Source: Gammaproteobacteria bacterium LSUCC0112
GTDB lineage: Bacteria; Pseudomonadota; Gammaproteobacteria; Pseudomonadales; Pseudohongiellaceae
Direction of reading: 5' to 3'
Length of the DNA stretch: 64,000 nucleotides
Assembly (NCBI GenBank): GCA_004535785.1
Contig: SPIB01000002.1
Span: 101,801-165,800, forward strand
The notes beneath the pieces are model-generated. The model did not search any database. It saw only the letters and a program-made list of their open reading frames with translations, and was not told the DNA's origin. Below, one piece after another: positions 18,290-29,090 of this stretch (position 1 is its first letter; each line of letters begins with the position of its first letter). The translations under genes and the position numbers were made by a program.

Positions 18290-19567
18290 TCAGACCGGGT
18301 AGTCACGCTGCGGCGCACCCTTATAGAGCTGGCGAGGGCGACCGATTTTGTAGGCGCCGCTGAGCATTTCGTTCCAATGAGAAATCCAGCCTGGCGTGCG
18401 TCCCAGTGCAAATATCACCGTGAACATACTGGTTGGGATGCCAACGGCCTTCAGGATGATGCCCGAGTAAAAATCAACGTTCGGGTACAGTTTGCGGTCA
18501 ATAAAGTACTGATCTTCAAGTGCAATCTTTTCAAGCCTGCGAGCGATTCGGAATAATGGATCATTCTCGACGCCCAGATCTGCCAGTACCTCGTCACAGA
18601 TTTTGCGCATAACTTTCGAGCGAGGGTCAAAGTTCTTGTAGACGCGATGACCAAAACCCATAAGTCGGAACGGATCATCCTTATCTTTTGCACGTGCAAT
18701 GAATTCTTCGATACGTGACTCATCGCCGATTTCATTCAGCATCTTGAGGACTGCCTCATTGGCGCCGCCGTGAGCGGGACCCCACAGGGCCGCTATGCCC
18801 GAGGCGATACACGCATAGGGATTGGCACCAGTAGAGCCGGCCAACCTGACAGTGGATGTAGAGGCGTTCTGTTCATGATCTGCATGCAACAAGAAGATAA
18901 CGTCCATTGCTTTTGCCAATACCGGGCTAACCGATGGGCCTTCAGCGGGCACGCCAAACATCATATGCAGGAAGTTTTCAGAGTAACTCAGCGCGTTAAC
19001 AGGACTCATGATGGGCTGGCCAATCGAGTGCTTGTAAATCATCGCTGCCAGTGTTGGCATTTTTGCGATCAGACGGATAGCTGCCAAGCGGCGTTGGGCG
19101 GCATCATCAACATCCAGGCCTTCGTGGTAGAGGGCGGCCAGAGCGCCTGTTAATGAAATCAACACCGCCATCGGGTGTGCATTTCGCTGGAATCCGTTCA
19201 ACAGGTGTGCGATTTGCGCGTCAACCATGGTGTGGCGTTTTATTTCTGCGATGAATGCCTTCTTTTCATCAGCATTGGGCAATTCACCGTTTAGCAGCAA
19301 GTAGCAGGTTTCCAGATAATCTGAATGGTCTGCCAGTTGATCAATTGGGTAACCTCTGTGCAGCAGTACACCCGCGTCGCCATCTATGTAGGTGATTGAG
19401 GATTCTGTTGACGCAGTCGACATAAATCCCGGGTCGTATGTAAAAACGCCATGAGAAACCAGGCTGCGGACATCAATAACGTCTGGACCAATACTGCCTT
19501 CCAAAACTGGAAGCTCAATCACTTCCTGGCTACCGGCCAGGCTTATGCGGGCTTTTTTGTCACTCAT
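18290..19567 (-). CDS. gltA: Citrate synthase
   Basis: Condenses oxaloacetate and acetyl-CoA at TCA cycle entry. The 425-aa product is of the large, NADH-sensitive hexameric type of Gram-negative bacteria (E. coli 427 aa). Catalytic segments are [29 protein letters not shown] and [12 protein letters not shown], holding the two histidines and the aspartate. A strong ribosome-binding site (CAGGAG) precedes the ATG. It is transcribed away from sdhC; the shared spacer of about 450 bp holds the sdh promoter and two short dyads that could be operators. Confidence 0.97.
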   Translation of the reverse strand: MSDKKARISLAGSQEVIELPVLEGSIGPDVIDVRSLVSHGVFTYDPGFMSTASTESSITYIDGDAGVLLHRGYPIDQLADHSDYLETCYLLLNGELPNADEKKAFIAEIKRHTMVDAQIAHLLNGFQRNAHPMAVLISLTGALAALYHEGLDVDDAAQRRLAAIRLIAKMPTLAAMIYKHSIGQPIMSPVNALSYSENFLHMMFGVPAEGPSVSPVLAKAMDVIFLLHADHEQNASTSTVRLAGSTGANPYACIASGIAALWGPAHGGANEAVLKMLNEIGDESRIEEFIARAKDKDDPFRLMGFGHRVYKNFDPRSKVMRKICDEVLADLGVENDPLFRIARRLEKIALEDQYFIDRKLYPNVDFYSGIILKAVGIPTSMFTVIFALGRTPGWISHWNEMLSGAYKIGRPRQLYKGAPQRDYPV

Positions 19568-19695
19568 ATTCTACTCCTGACTGATAATCTTCCTGCTGCT
19601 GGCTTTCAAAGTTTGAAATTCGATTCCTTGAACAGCATGGTGTTTTTGCTTGTCTTTGGCAGGTGCCAGCGTTAAAGCCGGTACTGTACCACAAT

Positions 19696-19752
19696 CCTGA
19701 GTTTGTTCACGCTCAGGTCAGCACAAAAAATGCAGTTGACATTACGTTGTCA
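19696..19752. promoter_or_regulatory. Two dyads in the gltA-sdhC spacer (candidate operators)
   Basis: CCTGAG (19696-19701) and CTCAGG (19712-19717) form an inverted repeat spaced by 10 bp. TGACATTACGTTGTCA (19737-19752) is a second dyad with 5-bp arms. Both lie between gltA and the sdh promoter, where a regulator of TCA genes could act on either side. No known binding consensus was recognised. Confidence 0.3.
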
Positions 19753-19791
19753 CTTAAGGGCTCTTTGCCTTGCTGCAAACCGTCTGTTTTA

Positions 19792-19820
19792 TTGTAATCC
19801 CTGTGCTATGGGAATATACT
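19792..19820 (+). promoter_or_regulatory. Probable sdhC promoter
   Basis: TTGTAA (19792-19797), 17-bp spacer and TATACT (19815-19820), with a GC-rich stretch CTGCGCCC following. The predicted start near 19827 leaves a leader of about 190 nt before sdhC. Confidence 0.65.
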
Positions 19821-19826
19821 CTGCGC

Positions 19827-20016
19827 CCACACGCACGGTGCCTCACGGCGCCTGATTCGTTGACGAAGCGCCTGAACCAGATTGGTGATTTCTACGTAGA
19901 AATCGGACGGATGGTTCAGACTCTCCGGTGGTGAGCGGTGTCACGCTGAATCTTTTCCGGCACCGATCGTAACACTAACTGCGCCCGTTAGCGGGCTCTA
20001 CATAAATTGGCGAACT
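19827..20016 (+). promoter_or_regulatory. Structured 5' leader of the sdh-suc operon
   Basis: About 190 nt between the predicted start and sdhC contain no gene. CTGAACCA (19872-19879) pairs perfectly with TGGTTCAG (19912-19919) and encloses the perfect 18-nt palindrome gatttctacgtagaaatc (19887-19904). A second possible stem joins CGGTG near 19938 with CACCG near 19965. A third, GCCCG-TTAG-CGGGC (19983-19996), stands 20 nt before the GTG start, close enough to affect ribosome binding. No known riboswitch class was recognised. Confidence 0.5.
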
Positions 20017-20391
20017 GTGAAAGACAACAGACCTATAAATCTCGATTTCAAAACCCTGCGTCTTCCCTTACCTGCAATCACATCAATTTTGCACCGAATT
20101 TCAGGCGTCATCATCTTTGGTGGCGTTTTTGTGCTGTTGTGGTTGCTGTCCTCGTCTCTGCAGTCTGAGGCGGGATTCCAGGATGTTCAGGCATGGCTGG
20201 CGATGCCGCTGGTCAAACTTGTTGTCTGGGCGATCCTTGCCGGGCTTCTTTATCATCTGGTCGCCGGCGTCAAACACCTGGTGATGGATATGGGGATTGG
20301 TGAAACCCTCGAAGGAGCAAACACCGGTGCTAAGCTTGTTGTGGTGGTTTCCGTAGTTGCAATTGTGCTGGCGGGGGTGTGGTTATGGTAA
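20017..20391 (+). CDS. sdhC: Succinate dehydrogenase cytochrome b556 subunit
   Basis: Membrane anchor of complex II that binds haem b and ubiquinone. The 124-aa product has three membrane helices, the quinone-site segment SILHRISG (residues 23-30) and the haem-ligand helix LLYHLVAGVKHLVMDMG with H80 as the likely axial ligand. It starts with GTG; the ribosome-binding site is weak, and a small hairpin lies just upstream. It overlaps the start of sdhD. Confidence 0.93.
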   Translation: MKDNRPINLDFKTLRLPLPAITSILHRISGVIIFGGVFVLLWLLSSSLQSEAGFQDVQAWLAMPLVKLVVWAILAGLLYHLVAGVKHLVMDMGIGETLEGANTGAKLVVVVSVVAIVLAGVWLW

Positions 20392-20753
20392 AGAATGTCA
20401 CCAGTTTTGGCCGAAGCGGTTTGTCTGACTGGGTTGTCCAGCGAGTCAGCGCTGTCATATTGGCCCTGTATTTTGTCGGTTTGCTTGCATACATGTTGTT
20501 AACACCCGAGTTGGGTTATGCAGAATGGAAAGCTCTTTTCAGCTCCACCTGGATGCGAATTGCCAGTCTGGCGGCGCTGGTTGCACTGTGTGCTCACGCC
20601 TGGATTGGCATGTGGACTGTATCAACGGACTACTTGACCGAAGCATTGCTCGGGCCCAAAGGTACTGTGATCAGATTTGTGTTCCAGGCAGTTTGTGTAT
20701 TGCTGATATTCGTCTACCTCGTTTGGGGTGTTCAGATTCTGTGGGGTCTATAA
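20385..20753 (+). CDS. sdhD: Succinate dehydrogenase hydrophobic membrane anchor
   Basis: Second anchor of complex II, 122 aa with three membrane helices. The N-terminus MVKNVTSFGRSGLSDWVVQR is that of pseudomonad SdhD, and AHAWIGMWTVSTDYL holds the quinone-site aspartate and tyrosine. I chose the ATG at 20385, overlapping the sdhC stop; an ATG at 20379 would add two residues. The stop is immediately followed by the sdhA ATG. Confidence 0.92.
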   Translation: MVKNVTSFGRSGLSDWVVQRVSAVILALYFVGLLAYMLLTPELGYAEWKALFSSTWMRIASLAALVALCAHAWIGMWTVSTDYLTEALLGPKGTVIRFVFQAVCVLLIFVYLVWGVQILWGL

Positions 20754-22526
20754 ATGAGCGGTATGCGTACGATTTCGTTTGATGCTTTGATTGTGGGTGG
20801 TGGCGGTGCCGGGATGCGAGCATCGTTGCAGTTGTCCCAGTCTGGATATAAGACAGCAGTCATCAGTAAAGTTTTTCCAACGCGCTCCCACACCGTGTCT
20901 GCTCAAGGCGGTATCACCTGTGCGATCGCCAGTGATGACCCGAATGATGATTGGCGTTGGCATATGTATGACACGGTGAAGGGATCTGATTATATCGGCG
21001 ACCAGGAAGCTATCGAATATATGTGCAGTGAGGGTCCCCAAACGGTGTTCGAACTTGAACACATGGGTCTGCCGTTCTCTCGCACAGCCAATGGTCGTAT
21101 TTATCAGCGCCCGTTTGGTGGTCAATCCAAAGATTTTGGCAAAGGTGGCCAGGCGGCCAGAACCTGCGCAGCAGCGGACCGCACGGGTCACGCACTGTTG
21201 CATGCGCTTTATCAGGGCAACCTGAAAAACGAAACCGTTTTTTTCAACGAGTGGTACGCGACCGATCTGGTTCGCAATCAGGATGGCGTGGTTGTTGGTG
21301 TTATTGCTATCTGTATCGAGACCGGTGAAACCGTTTATGTTCGTGCCAAAGCAACTGTCCTTGCTACCGGTGGTGCTGGCCGTATATATGCCTCTACTAC
21401 CAACGCACTGATCAATACGGGTGATGGTGTAGGCATGGCGCTGCGCGCGGGTTACCCGATGCAGGATATGGAAATGTGGCAGTTCCACCCGACCGGCATC
21501 TATGGCGCAGGTACACTGGTAACCGAAGGTTGCCGTGGTGAAGGTGGTTACCTGATCAATAAAGATGGCGAACGGTTTATGGAGCGTTACGCACCCAACG
21601 CAAAAGATCTTGCGGGTCGTGATGTGGTTGCCCGATCAATGATTCAGGAAATCATCGCAGGCAAGGGCTGTGGTCCCAATGGGGATCACGTCATGCTGAA
21701 ACTGGATCATCTGGGTGAAAAGGTACTCAACGAAAAACTACCCGGTATTCTTGAGCTCTCGCGCACATTTGCGCATGTAGACCCGGTCAAAGAGCCCATT
21801 CCTGTGATTCCGACCTGCCATTACATGATGGGTGGCATACCCACCAATGTTAACGGTCAGGCGATCTGCCAGAACGCAAAGGGTGAGGACGAACTGATCC
21901 ATGGTTTGTTTGCTGTCGGCGAGGTAGCTTGTGTATCTGTACACGGCGCTAATCGTCTGGGTGGCAACTCATTGCTGGATCTTGTGGTGTTTGGCCGTGC
22001 TGCCGGTAAGCATATCGAAAGCATGCTGACGCAAGGCATTGAACATCGTAAAGCATCTGAATCTGACATTGAACAGGCTCAGTTGCGTTTAAACCGACTC
22101 AACAACACAACCAGCGGTGAAAAGGTCGCTGATTTGCGTGCCGAATTGCAGACCATTATGCAAAACCATTTTGGTGTATTCCGAACCGGCGACTTTATGC
22201 GTGATGGCATCAAAAAGCTGGAAGCACTGCGTCCACGTATTGCCAATGTTCACTTGACAGACAAGAGCAATGCCTTCAATACCGCACGTATTGAAGCACT
22301 TGAACTCGAGAATCTGTTTGAGGTGGCTGAAGCGACAGCACTGGCTGCGGAAGTGAGAACAGAAAGCCGTGGCGCGCACGCCCGTGAAGATTTCCAAGAG
22401 CGTGACGATGAGAACTGGCTGTGCCATTCCTTGTATCACCCGACAGGGCGAAATGTCACCAAACGAGCTGTAAACTTCTCTCCCAAGATGGTTGAGAAGT
22501 TTGAACCCAAAGTCAGGACCTATTAA
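20754..22526 (+). CDS. sdhA: Succinate dehydrogenase flavoprotein subunit
   Basis: Oxidises succinate to fumarate with covalently bound FAD. The 590-aa product has the dinucleotide fold [14 protein letters not shown], the covalent FAD histidine in [11 protein letters not shown] (H46), active-site regions [22 protein letters not shown] and [22 protein letters not shown], and the C-terminal RGAHAREDF. The length matches E. coli SdhA (588). The ATG directly abuts the sdhD stop. The gene is followed by a 10-bp perfect hairpin before sdhB. Confidence 0.97.
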   Translation: MSGMRTISFDALIVGGGGAGMRASLQLSQSGYKTAVISKVFPTRSHTVSAQGGITCAIASDDPNDDWRWHMYDTVKGSDYIGDQEAIEYMCSEGPQTVFELEHMGLPFSRTANGRIYQRPFGGQSKDFGKGGQAARTCAAADRTGHALLHALYQGNLKNETVFFNEWYATDLVRNQDGVVVGVIAICIETGETVYVRAKATVLATGGAGRIYASTTNALINTGDGVGMALRAGYPMQDMEMWQFHPTGIYGAGTLVTEGCRGEGGYLINKDGERFMERYAPNAKDLAGRDVVARSMIQEIIAGKGCGPNGDHVMLKLDHLGEKVLNEKLPGILELSRTFAHVDPVKEPIPVIPTCHYMMGGIPTNVNGQAICQNAKGEDELIHGLFAVGEVACVSVHGANRLGGNSLLDLVVFGRAAGKHIESMLTQGIEHRKASESDIEQAQLRLNRLNNTTSGEKVADLRAELQTIMQNHFGVFRTGDFMRDGIKKLEALRPRIANVHLTDKSNAFNTARIEALELENLFEVAEATALAAEVRTESRGAHAREDFQERDDENWLCHSLYHPTGRNVTKRAVNFSPKMVEKFEPKVRTY

Positions 22527-22532
22527 TTCTTT

Positions 22533-22554
22533 TGTCGCCTGAGATCAGGCGACA
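22533..22554 (+). other. Intercistronic hairpin between sdhA and sdhB
   Basis: TGTCGCCTGA and TCAGGCGACA form a perfect 10-bp inverted repeat with two bases between the arms, 26 bp before the sdhB start. There is no T-tract, so it is more likely an RNA stability or processing element than a terminator. Confidence 0.6.
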
Positions 22555-22580
22555 ATGATTTTGAGCAAAGGTGAATCAAC

Positions 22581-23285
22581 GTGTTAGTGAGTGTTTATCG
22601 CTATAACCCGGAAACAGATGCCAAGCCATCCATGCGTGATTACCAGATCGAACTCCCGGAAGGGCGTGACCTGATGGTATTGGATGTGCTCGAATTGATT
22701 AAAAGACAGGATACATCCGTTGCATATCGCCGCTCGTGTCGCGAGGGTGTATGTGGATCTGATGGTATGAATATCAATGGCACCAACGGTCTGGCGTGTA
22801 TCACACCGGTGTCGTCAGTTGTCAAAAATGGCAAACTGGTGCTGCGGCCATTGCCAGGTCTGCCGGTGATTCGTGACCTGGTTGTAGACATGAGCATCTT
22901 CTACAAGCAGTTTGAGAAGGTGAAGCCATTCCTGATCAACAACACACCAACGCCAGCGATCGAGAGACTGCAGTCTCCCGAAGACCGCGCGAAGCTGGAC
23001 GGACTTTACGAGTGCATTCTGTGCGCCTGCTGCAGCACAAACTGCCCGTCTTTCTGGTGGAACCCTGATAAGTTCATTGGTCCAGCAGGATTGCTTCAAG
23101 CCTATCGCTTTTTGGCCGATAGTCGTGATACCGCGCAAGAGGAGCGTTTGTCAGGCTTGGAAGACCCCTTTAGCGTGTTCCGCTGCAGGGGCATCATGAA
23201 TTGTGTGGCAGTTTGTCCAAAAGGTCTGAATCCAACCAAAGCAATCGGGCATATCCGCCAGATGTTGCTGCAGCGTGGAATCTGA
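22581..23285 (+). CDS. sdhB: Succinate dehydrogenase iron-sulphur subunit
   Basis: Carries electrons from FAD to ubiquinone. The 234-aa product has the [2Fe-2S] set C53, C58, D61, C73 (aspartate in the third position, as in E. coli), the [4Fe-4S] motif CILCACCSTNCP and the [3Fe-4S] motif CRGIMNCVAVCPKG. It starts with GTG after AAAGG. The next gene, sucA, follows after an 87-bp spacer with a hairpin. Confidence 0.96.
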   Translation: MLVSVYRYNPETDAKPSMRDYQIELPEGRDLMVLDVLELIKRQDTSVAYRRSCREGVCGSDGMNINGTNGLACITPVSSVVKNGKLVLRPLPGLPVIRDLVVDMSIFYKQFEKVKPFLINNTPTPAIERLQSPEDRAKLDGLYECILCACCSTNCPSFWWNPDKFIGPAGLLQAYRFLADSRDTAQEERLSGLEDPFSVFRCRGIMNCVAVCPKGLNPTKAIGHIRQMLLQRGI

Positions 23286-23303
23286 ACCTAATACATTACA
23301 AGG

Positions 23304-23349
23304 AACCGGCGGCGGACGGGCTCACGAGGCCTTTTCCGATTCGCCGGTT
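23304..23349 (+). promoter_or_regulatory. Hairpin in the sdhB-sucA spacer (candidate sucA leader element)
   Basis: AACCGGCG (23304-23311) pairs perfectly with CGCCGGTT (23342-23349); inner CGGA (23313-23316) can pair with TCCG (23336-23339 region). The stem ends 23 nt before the sucA ATG. Conserved RNA motifs upstream of sucA are known in beta- and gammaproteobacteria; I cannot confirm that this belongs to one of them. Confidence 0.5.
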
Positions 23350-23372
23350 TTGTCAACCCGGGAACCTATAAA

Positions 23373-26216
23373 ATGCACAACAGCATAATGGAGTTAATGT
23401 GGAGCAGCGGCCACCTGTCAGGTGGCAATGCTGATTATGTCGAGCAGCTCTATGACCAGTACCTGAAAGACCCTGGTCAGGTGTCTGAGGAGTGGCGAGA
23501 GTATTTTGATACGCTCCCGAAAATCACTGAACACAATTCAGTTGATGTATCGCATCGGGAAGTGCAGGAATATTTCAAGCTGTTAGGTAAAACCAGTCGC
23601 TTCAAACCAGTACTTAGCAACGATGTGGTTGTTAATTCCGAGCACGAAAACAAACAGGTTCAGGTTCTGCATCTGATCAGTTCTTATCGGGTGCGCGGAC
23701 ACCAGAAAGCTACCCTTGATCCTTTGTCACTGATGCACCGGGAACGTGTTCCGGACCTCGAACTGGATTTCCATAACCTTTCGCTTGCTGATAACTCAAC
23801 AGTTTTTCAAACCGGATCACTTCATATTAACCGCGAAACAGCGACGCTGCGCGAAATCGTTGATGTGCTGGAGCGAATCTACTGTGGCTCCATTGGTTAT
23901 GAGTTCATGCATATTGTCGATCTGGCGCAAAAGCACTGGATACAAAAGCGCATCGAGCCAAAACACGGTAACCCCGGATTCAAGCCCGAAGTAAAACGTC
24001 ACATTCTTGAGCGCCTGAGTGCTGCCGAAGGTCTGGAAAAACATCTGGACTCCAAATATCCCGGCACAAAAAGATTTGGTCTGGAAGGCGGTGAGAGCCT
24101 GATCCCATTGGTCGATGAGTTGATCCAGCGCGCTGGCAGTTATGGGGTAAAAGAAGTTGTCATCGGCATGGCCCACCGCGGTCGTCTTAATATGCTGGTC
24201 AATATTCTTGGAAAAAATCCGTCTGAGCTTTTTAGCGAGTTCGAAGGTCGTGCCAAGTACAAGAGCTCTGGCGATGTGAAATACCACCAGGGTTTCTCCT
24301 CCAATATCATGACGCCGGGCGGCGAAGTGCATTTGGCGATGGCGTTTAACCCATCGCATCTGGAGATTGTGTCACCGGTTGTTGAGGGTTCTGTGCGCGC
24401 CAGACAGGACCGACGTAAGGACTCTTTGGGCCATACAGTATTGCCACTCAGCATCCACGGTGATGCAGCGTTTGCAGGCCAGGGTGTGGTGATGGAAACC
24501 TTCCAGATGTCCCAGACCCGTGCTTATGGCACAGGTGGTACTGTCCATATCATTATCAACAATCAGGTTGGTTTTACCACCAATCGTCGGGATGATGCGC
24601 GCTCGACCGAGTATTGTACTGATGTGGCTAAAATGGTGCAGGCGCCAATTTTCCACGTCAATGCCGATGATCCCGAGGCCGTGCTGTTTGTGACACAACT
24701 GGCGCTGGACTTCCGCTACGAATTCAAGAAGGACGTGGTTATTGATCTGGTTTGTTATCGTCGTCGTGGCCACAATGAGACCGACGAGCCTGCGTCAACG
24801 CAGCCAGTGATGTACACAAAAATTCGGCAGATGCCTACCACGCGCGCGTTGTACGCTGATCGAATGATAGCCGATGGCATTGTCACCGCTGCCGAAGTCG
24901 ATGAATTGAACTCATCCTACCGCAGTGCGTTGGATACCGGATCGCACGTTGTCAAAAGTCTGGTTAAAGAACCCAATGTTGAAATGTTTGTTGACTGGAA
25001 TCCCTACCTGGGACACACCTGGGCATCGCACTACAACACCAGTATCAAACTTGAAACACTGCAGGCATTGGCGCGTAAAATCACAACGTTGCCAACCAAT
25101 CTGAATTTGCATCGTCAGGTACAGAAACTTGCAGATGATCGCGCCAAAATGGCAGCGGGTGAACTGGCTATCGATTGGGGATTTGCGGAAACACTTGCAT
25201 ATGCAAGCATTCTGACAACAGGTAACAGGGTTCGACTGACCGGTCAGGATGTCGGTCGTGGTACGTTCTCTCACCGACATGCTGTGTTGCGTGATCAGGA
25301 GACCGAAGAGGAATACGTTCCTTTGCGCTCGTTGGTCAGCGACCCCAAGATGTTCAGTATCTACGATTCGCTATTGTCGGAAGCTGCTGTTCTGGCATTT
25401 GAATATGGTTATGCAACCACAACGCCAAATGCATTGGTCATTTGGGAGGCGCAATTTGGTGATTTCGCCAACTGTGCCCAGGTGGTTATTGATCAGTTTA
25501 TTACCAGTGGTGAACAGAAGTGGCAGCGTCTGTGTGGCTTGACCATGTTGCTGCCGCACGGTTACGAAGGTCAGGGGCCGGAACACTCATCTGCACGATT
25601 GGAGCGTTTCCTGCAGATGTGTGCAGAGCAAAATATTCAAGTGTGCTTGCCGACGACGTCTGCACAGGTGTTCCATATGTTGCGTCGACAGGTATTATGT
25701 CCGCTGCGTAAGCCGTTGGTAGTTATGTCACCCAAGAGCTTGTTGCGGCACAAAGAAACCACAGCAACACTGGAAGAACTGGCAAATGGTTCTTTCCAGG
25801 TGGTGATCGGCGAAACCGACAACGATATTACGCCGTCAGATGTTGATCGTGTCATCCTGTGTTCAGGTAAAGTCTATTATGATTTGCGGGCAGAGCGCCG
25901 AAATCGCGGCTTGAAAAATATCGCAATCATTCGCCTCGAGCAGTTGTACCCCTTCCCGGAAGATGATCTCAGGGAAGCGATGAAGCAGTATGCAAATGTG
26001 TCAGATGTTGTCTGGTGTCAGGAAGAGCCCATGAACCAGGGCGCCTGGTACTCCAGTCAGCACCACATGCGCAACGTGATCCAGTCGCTTGGTTTGTCTG
26101 TCAACCTGCGTTATGCAGGACGTGATGCGTCTGCGGCGCCAGCTGCCGGATATCCGGAGCTGCATAACCAGCAGTTACGAGCGTTTCTTGAGCAGGCACT
26201 GGGTCAAGGCAAGTAA
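23373..26216 (+). CDS. sucA: 2-oxoglutarate dehydrogenase E1 component
   Basis: Thiamine diphosphate enzyme that decarboxylates 2-oxoglutarate and succinylates the E2 lipoyl group. The 947-aa product (E. coli 933) shows MELMWSSGHLSGGNADYVEQ at the N-terminus, GMAHRGRLNMLVNILGK, the TPP region VHINADDPEA-like VNADDPEAV and RRRGHNETDEP, and the C-terminal HGYEGQGPEHSSARLERFLQ. The ATG at 23373 has no clear ribosome-binding site, which may relate to the upstream hairpin. It is the first gene of the suc part of the operon. Confidence 0.96.
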   Translation: MHNSIMELMWSSGHLSGGNADYVEQLYDQYLKDPGQVSEEWREYFDTLPKITEHNSVDVSHREVQEYFKLLGKTSRFKPVLSNDVVVNSEHENKQVQVLHLISSYRVRGHQKATLDPLSLMHRERVPDLELDFHNLSLADNSTVFQTGSLHINRETATLREIVDVLERIYCGSIGYEFMHIVDLAQKHWIQKRIEPKHGNPGFKPEVKRHILERLSAAEGLEKHLDSKYPGTKRFGLEGGESLIPLVDELIQRAGSYGVKEVVIGMAHRGRLNMLVNILGKNPSELFSEFEGRAKYKSSGDVKYHQGFSSNIMTPGGEVHLAMAFNPSHLEIVSPVVEGSVRARQDRRKDSLGHTVLPLSIHGDAAFAGQGVVMETFQMSQTRAYGTGGTVHIIINNQVGFTTNRRDDARSTEYCTDVAKMVQAPIFHVNADDPEAVLFVTQLALDFRYEFKKDVVIDLVCYRRRGHNETDEPASTQPVMYTKIRQMPTTRALYADRMIADGIVTAAEVDELNSSYRSALDTGSHVVKSLVKEPNVEMFVDWNPYLGHTWASHYNTSIKLETLQALARKITTLPTNLNLHRQVQKLADDRAKMAAGELAIDWGFAETLAYASILTTGNRVRLTGQDVGRGTFSHRHAVLRDQETEEEYVPLRSLVSDPKMFSIYDSLLSEAAVLAFEYGYATTTPNALVIWEAQFGDFANCAQVVIDQFITSGEQKWQRLCGLTMLLPHGYEGQGPEHSSARLERFLQMCAEQNIQVCLPTTSAQVFHMLRRQVLCPLRKPLVVMSPKSLLRHKETTATLEELANGSFQVVIGETDNDITPSDVDRVILCSGKVYYDLRAERRNRGLKNIAIIRLEQLYPFPEDDLREAMKQYANVSDVVWCQEEPMNQGAWYSSQHHMRNVIQSLGLSVNLRYAGRDASAAPAAGYPELHNQQLRAFLEQALGQGK

Positions 26217-26278
26217 GGCAAATTGAGCGGTTTGATCTGTGGATCTAATAAACAATTTTTGAAAATAAAGGACTGAAC

Positions 26279-27478
26279 ATGTCTATTGAAATTAAAGCAC
26301 CACAACTGCCGGAATCAGTACCTGACGGTACCATTGCCAGCTGGCACAAAAAACCGGGTGATGCAGTGAAACGCGATGAGCTGCTGGTCGACATCGAAAC
26401 TGATAAAGTAGTTATTGAAGTGGTATCACCAGCCGATGGCATCCTCGAAAAGATCGTTAAACAATCCGGTGACACCATTGTCAGTAACGAGTTGATCGCC
26501 TTGGTCAAAGAAGGCGCAGCTGTGGAATCGCCGGCAGCAGCGGCTGTTGCACCTGCGGCAGCAACGCGTTCAGAATCAGCCTCAACCGATGCGCCTGTCC
26601 TAAGCCCGGCTGCTAAAAAACTGGCAGAAGAGCATGGCCTGAAAGCGGCGCAGATCAGTGGCAGTGGCAAAGCGGGCCGGATTACCAAAGAAGATGTTCT
26701 TGGTGCCATCGAAGGTGGTTCACTCGCTGCAACGTCCGTGCGTGAAATGCCGGCAGGTGCTGACGTGTCGTCCGGGCGTGTGGAAGAGCGTGTCGCCATG
26801 AGTCGTCTGCGTGCAAAAGTTGCAGAACGTTTGTTACAAGCCTCCCAGACAACAGCCATGCTGACAACGTTTAACGAAGTTAACATGGCGCCAGTAATGG
26901 CACTGCGCGCGCGTTACAAAGATCAATTTGAGAAGGCTCATGACGGTGTGCGCCTTGGATTTATGTCTTTTTTTGTGCGCGCCAGTGTGGAGGCTCTCAA
27001 ACGTTTCCCCGCGGTGAATGCATCAATCGATGGCAGTGACATCGTTTACCATGGCTATCAGGATATAGGTGTGGCGGTGTCATCACCGCGCGGACTGGTT
27101 GTGCCTGTGCTTCGAAACGCAGACCACATGAGCCTTGCTCAGGTGGAAGGCAAAATTCGTGAGTTTGGTATCAAAGCTCAGGATGGCAAGCTTTCCATGG
27201 ATGAGATGACTGGTGGTACTTTCACCATTTCTAACGGTGGTGTGTTTGGCTCACTGCTGTCGACACCCATTCTTAACCCTCCACAAACAGCGATTCTGGG
27301 TATGCACAAGATTCAGGATCGTCCAATGGCTGTTAACGGGAAAGTAGAAATCCTGCCTATGATGTACCTGGCGCTTTCCTATGATCACCGCATGATTGAC
27401 GGCAAGGAAGCTGTACAGTTCCTGGTTACCATCAAGGACTTGCTTGAAGATCCGGCGCGTATTTTGCTGGAGATTTAA
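26279..27478 (+). CDS. sucB: Dihydrolipoyllysine succinyltransferase (E2)
   Basis: Core of the 2-oxoglutarate dehydrogenase complex. The 399-aa product has one lipoyl domain with the lipoylated lysine K43 ([11 protein letters not shown]), an Ala/Pro-rich linker (about 80-105), an E3-binding domain (about 107-143, [13 protein letters not shown]) and the catalytic acyltransferase domain ending with [16 protein letters not shown] (H370, D374). It follows sucA by 62 bp with a ribosome-binding site (AAAGGAC). Two hairpins follow. Confidence 0.96.
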   Translation: MSIEIKAPQLPESVPDGTIASWHKKPGDAVKRDELLVDIETDKVVIEVVSPADGILEKIVKQSGDTIVSNELIALVKEGAAVESPAAAAVAPAAATRSESASTDAPVLSPAAKKLAEEHGLKAAQISGSGKAGRITKEDVLGAIEGGSLAATSVREMPAGADVSSGRVEERVAMSRLRAKVAERLLQASQTTAMLTTFNEVNMAPVMALRARYKDQFEKAHDGVRLGFMSFFVRASVEALKRFPAVNASIDGSDIVYHGYQDIGVAVSSPRGLVVPVLRNADHMSLAQVEGKIREFGIKAQDGKLSMDEMTGGTFTISNGGVFGSLLSTPILNPPQTAILGMHKIQDRPMAVNGKVEILPMMYLALSYDHRMIDGKEAVQFLVTIKDLLEDPARILLEI

Positions 27479-27491
27479 GGTGAACCAGACA

Positions 27492-27562
27492 GGGCTCCGA
27501 TTTAAAAGACAAACGGAGCCCACGCCCTGTGTGAGCCACAGCCTATAACCGGCTGTGGCTCA
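27492..27562 (+). other. Tandem hairpins between sucB and lpd
   Basis: First stem: GGGCTCCG (27492-27499) / CGGAGCCC (27514-27521), 8 bp. Second stem: TGAGCCACAGCC (27532-27543) / GGCTGTGGCTCA (27551-27562), 12 bp perfect with a 7-nt loop. Neither has a T-tract. They probably set relative mRNA stability or partial termination between E2 and the shared E3 gene. Confidence 0.65.
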
Positions 27563-27600
27563 TGCGTTTCACGGGTCAGTAACTGATTGTTATCGGGTAG

Positions 27601-29058
<1,458 letters not shown>

Positions 29059-29090
29059 TTCATGCGCTTTTTTTACAGAGGAAACAACGA

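Noticed and set aside
20748..21488. Long antisense frame (246 codons) within sdhA
   Set aside because: It is a shadow of the strongly biased sdhA codons; no ribosome-binding site or homology is recognisable.
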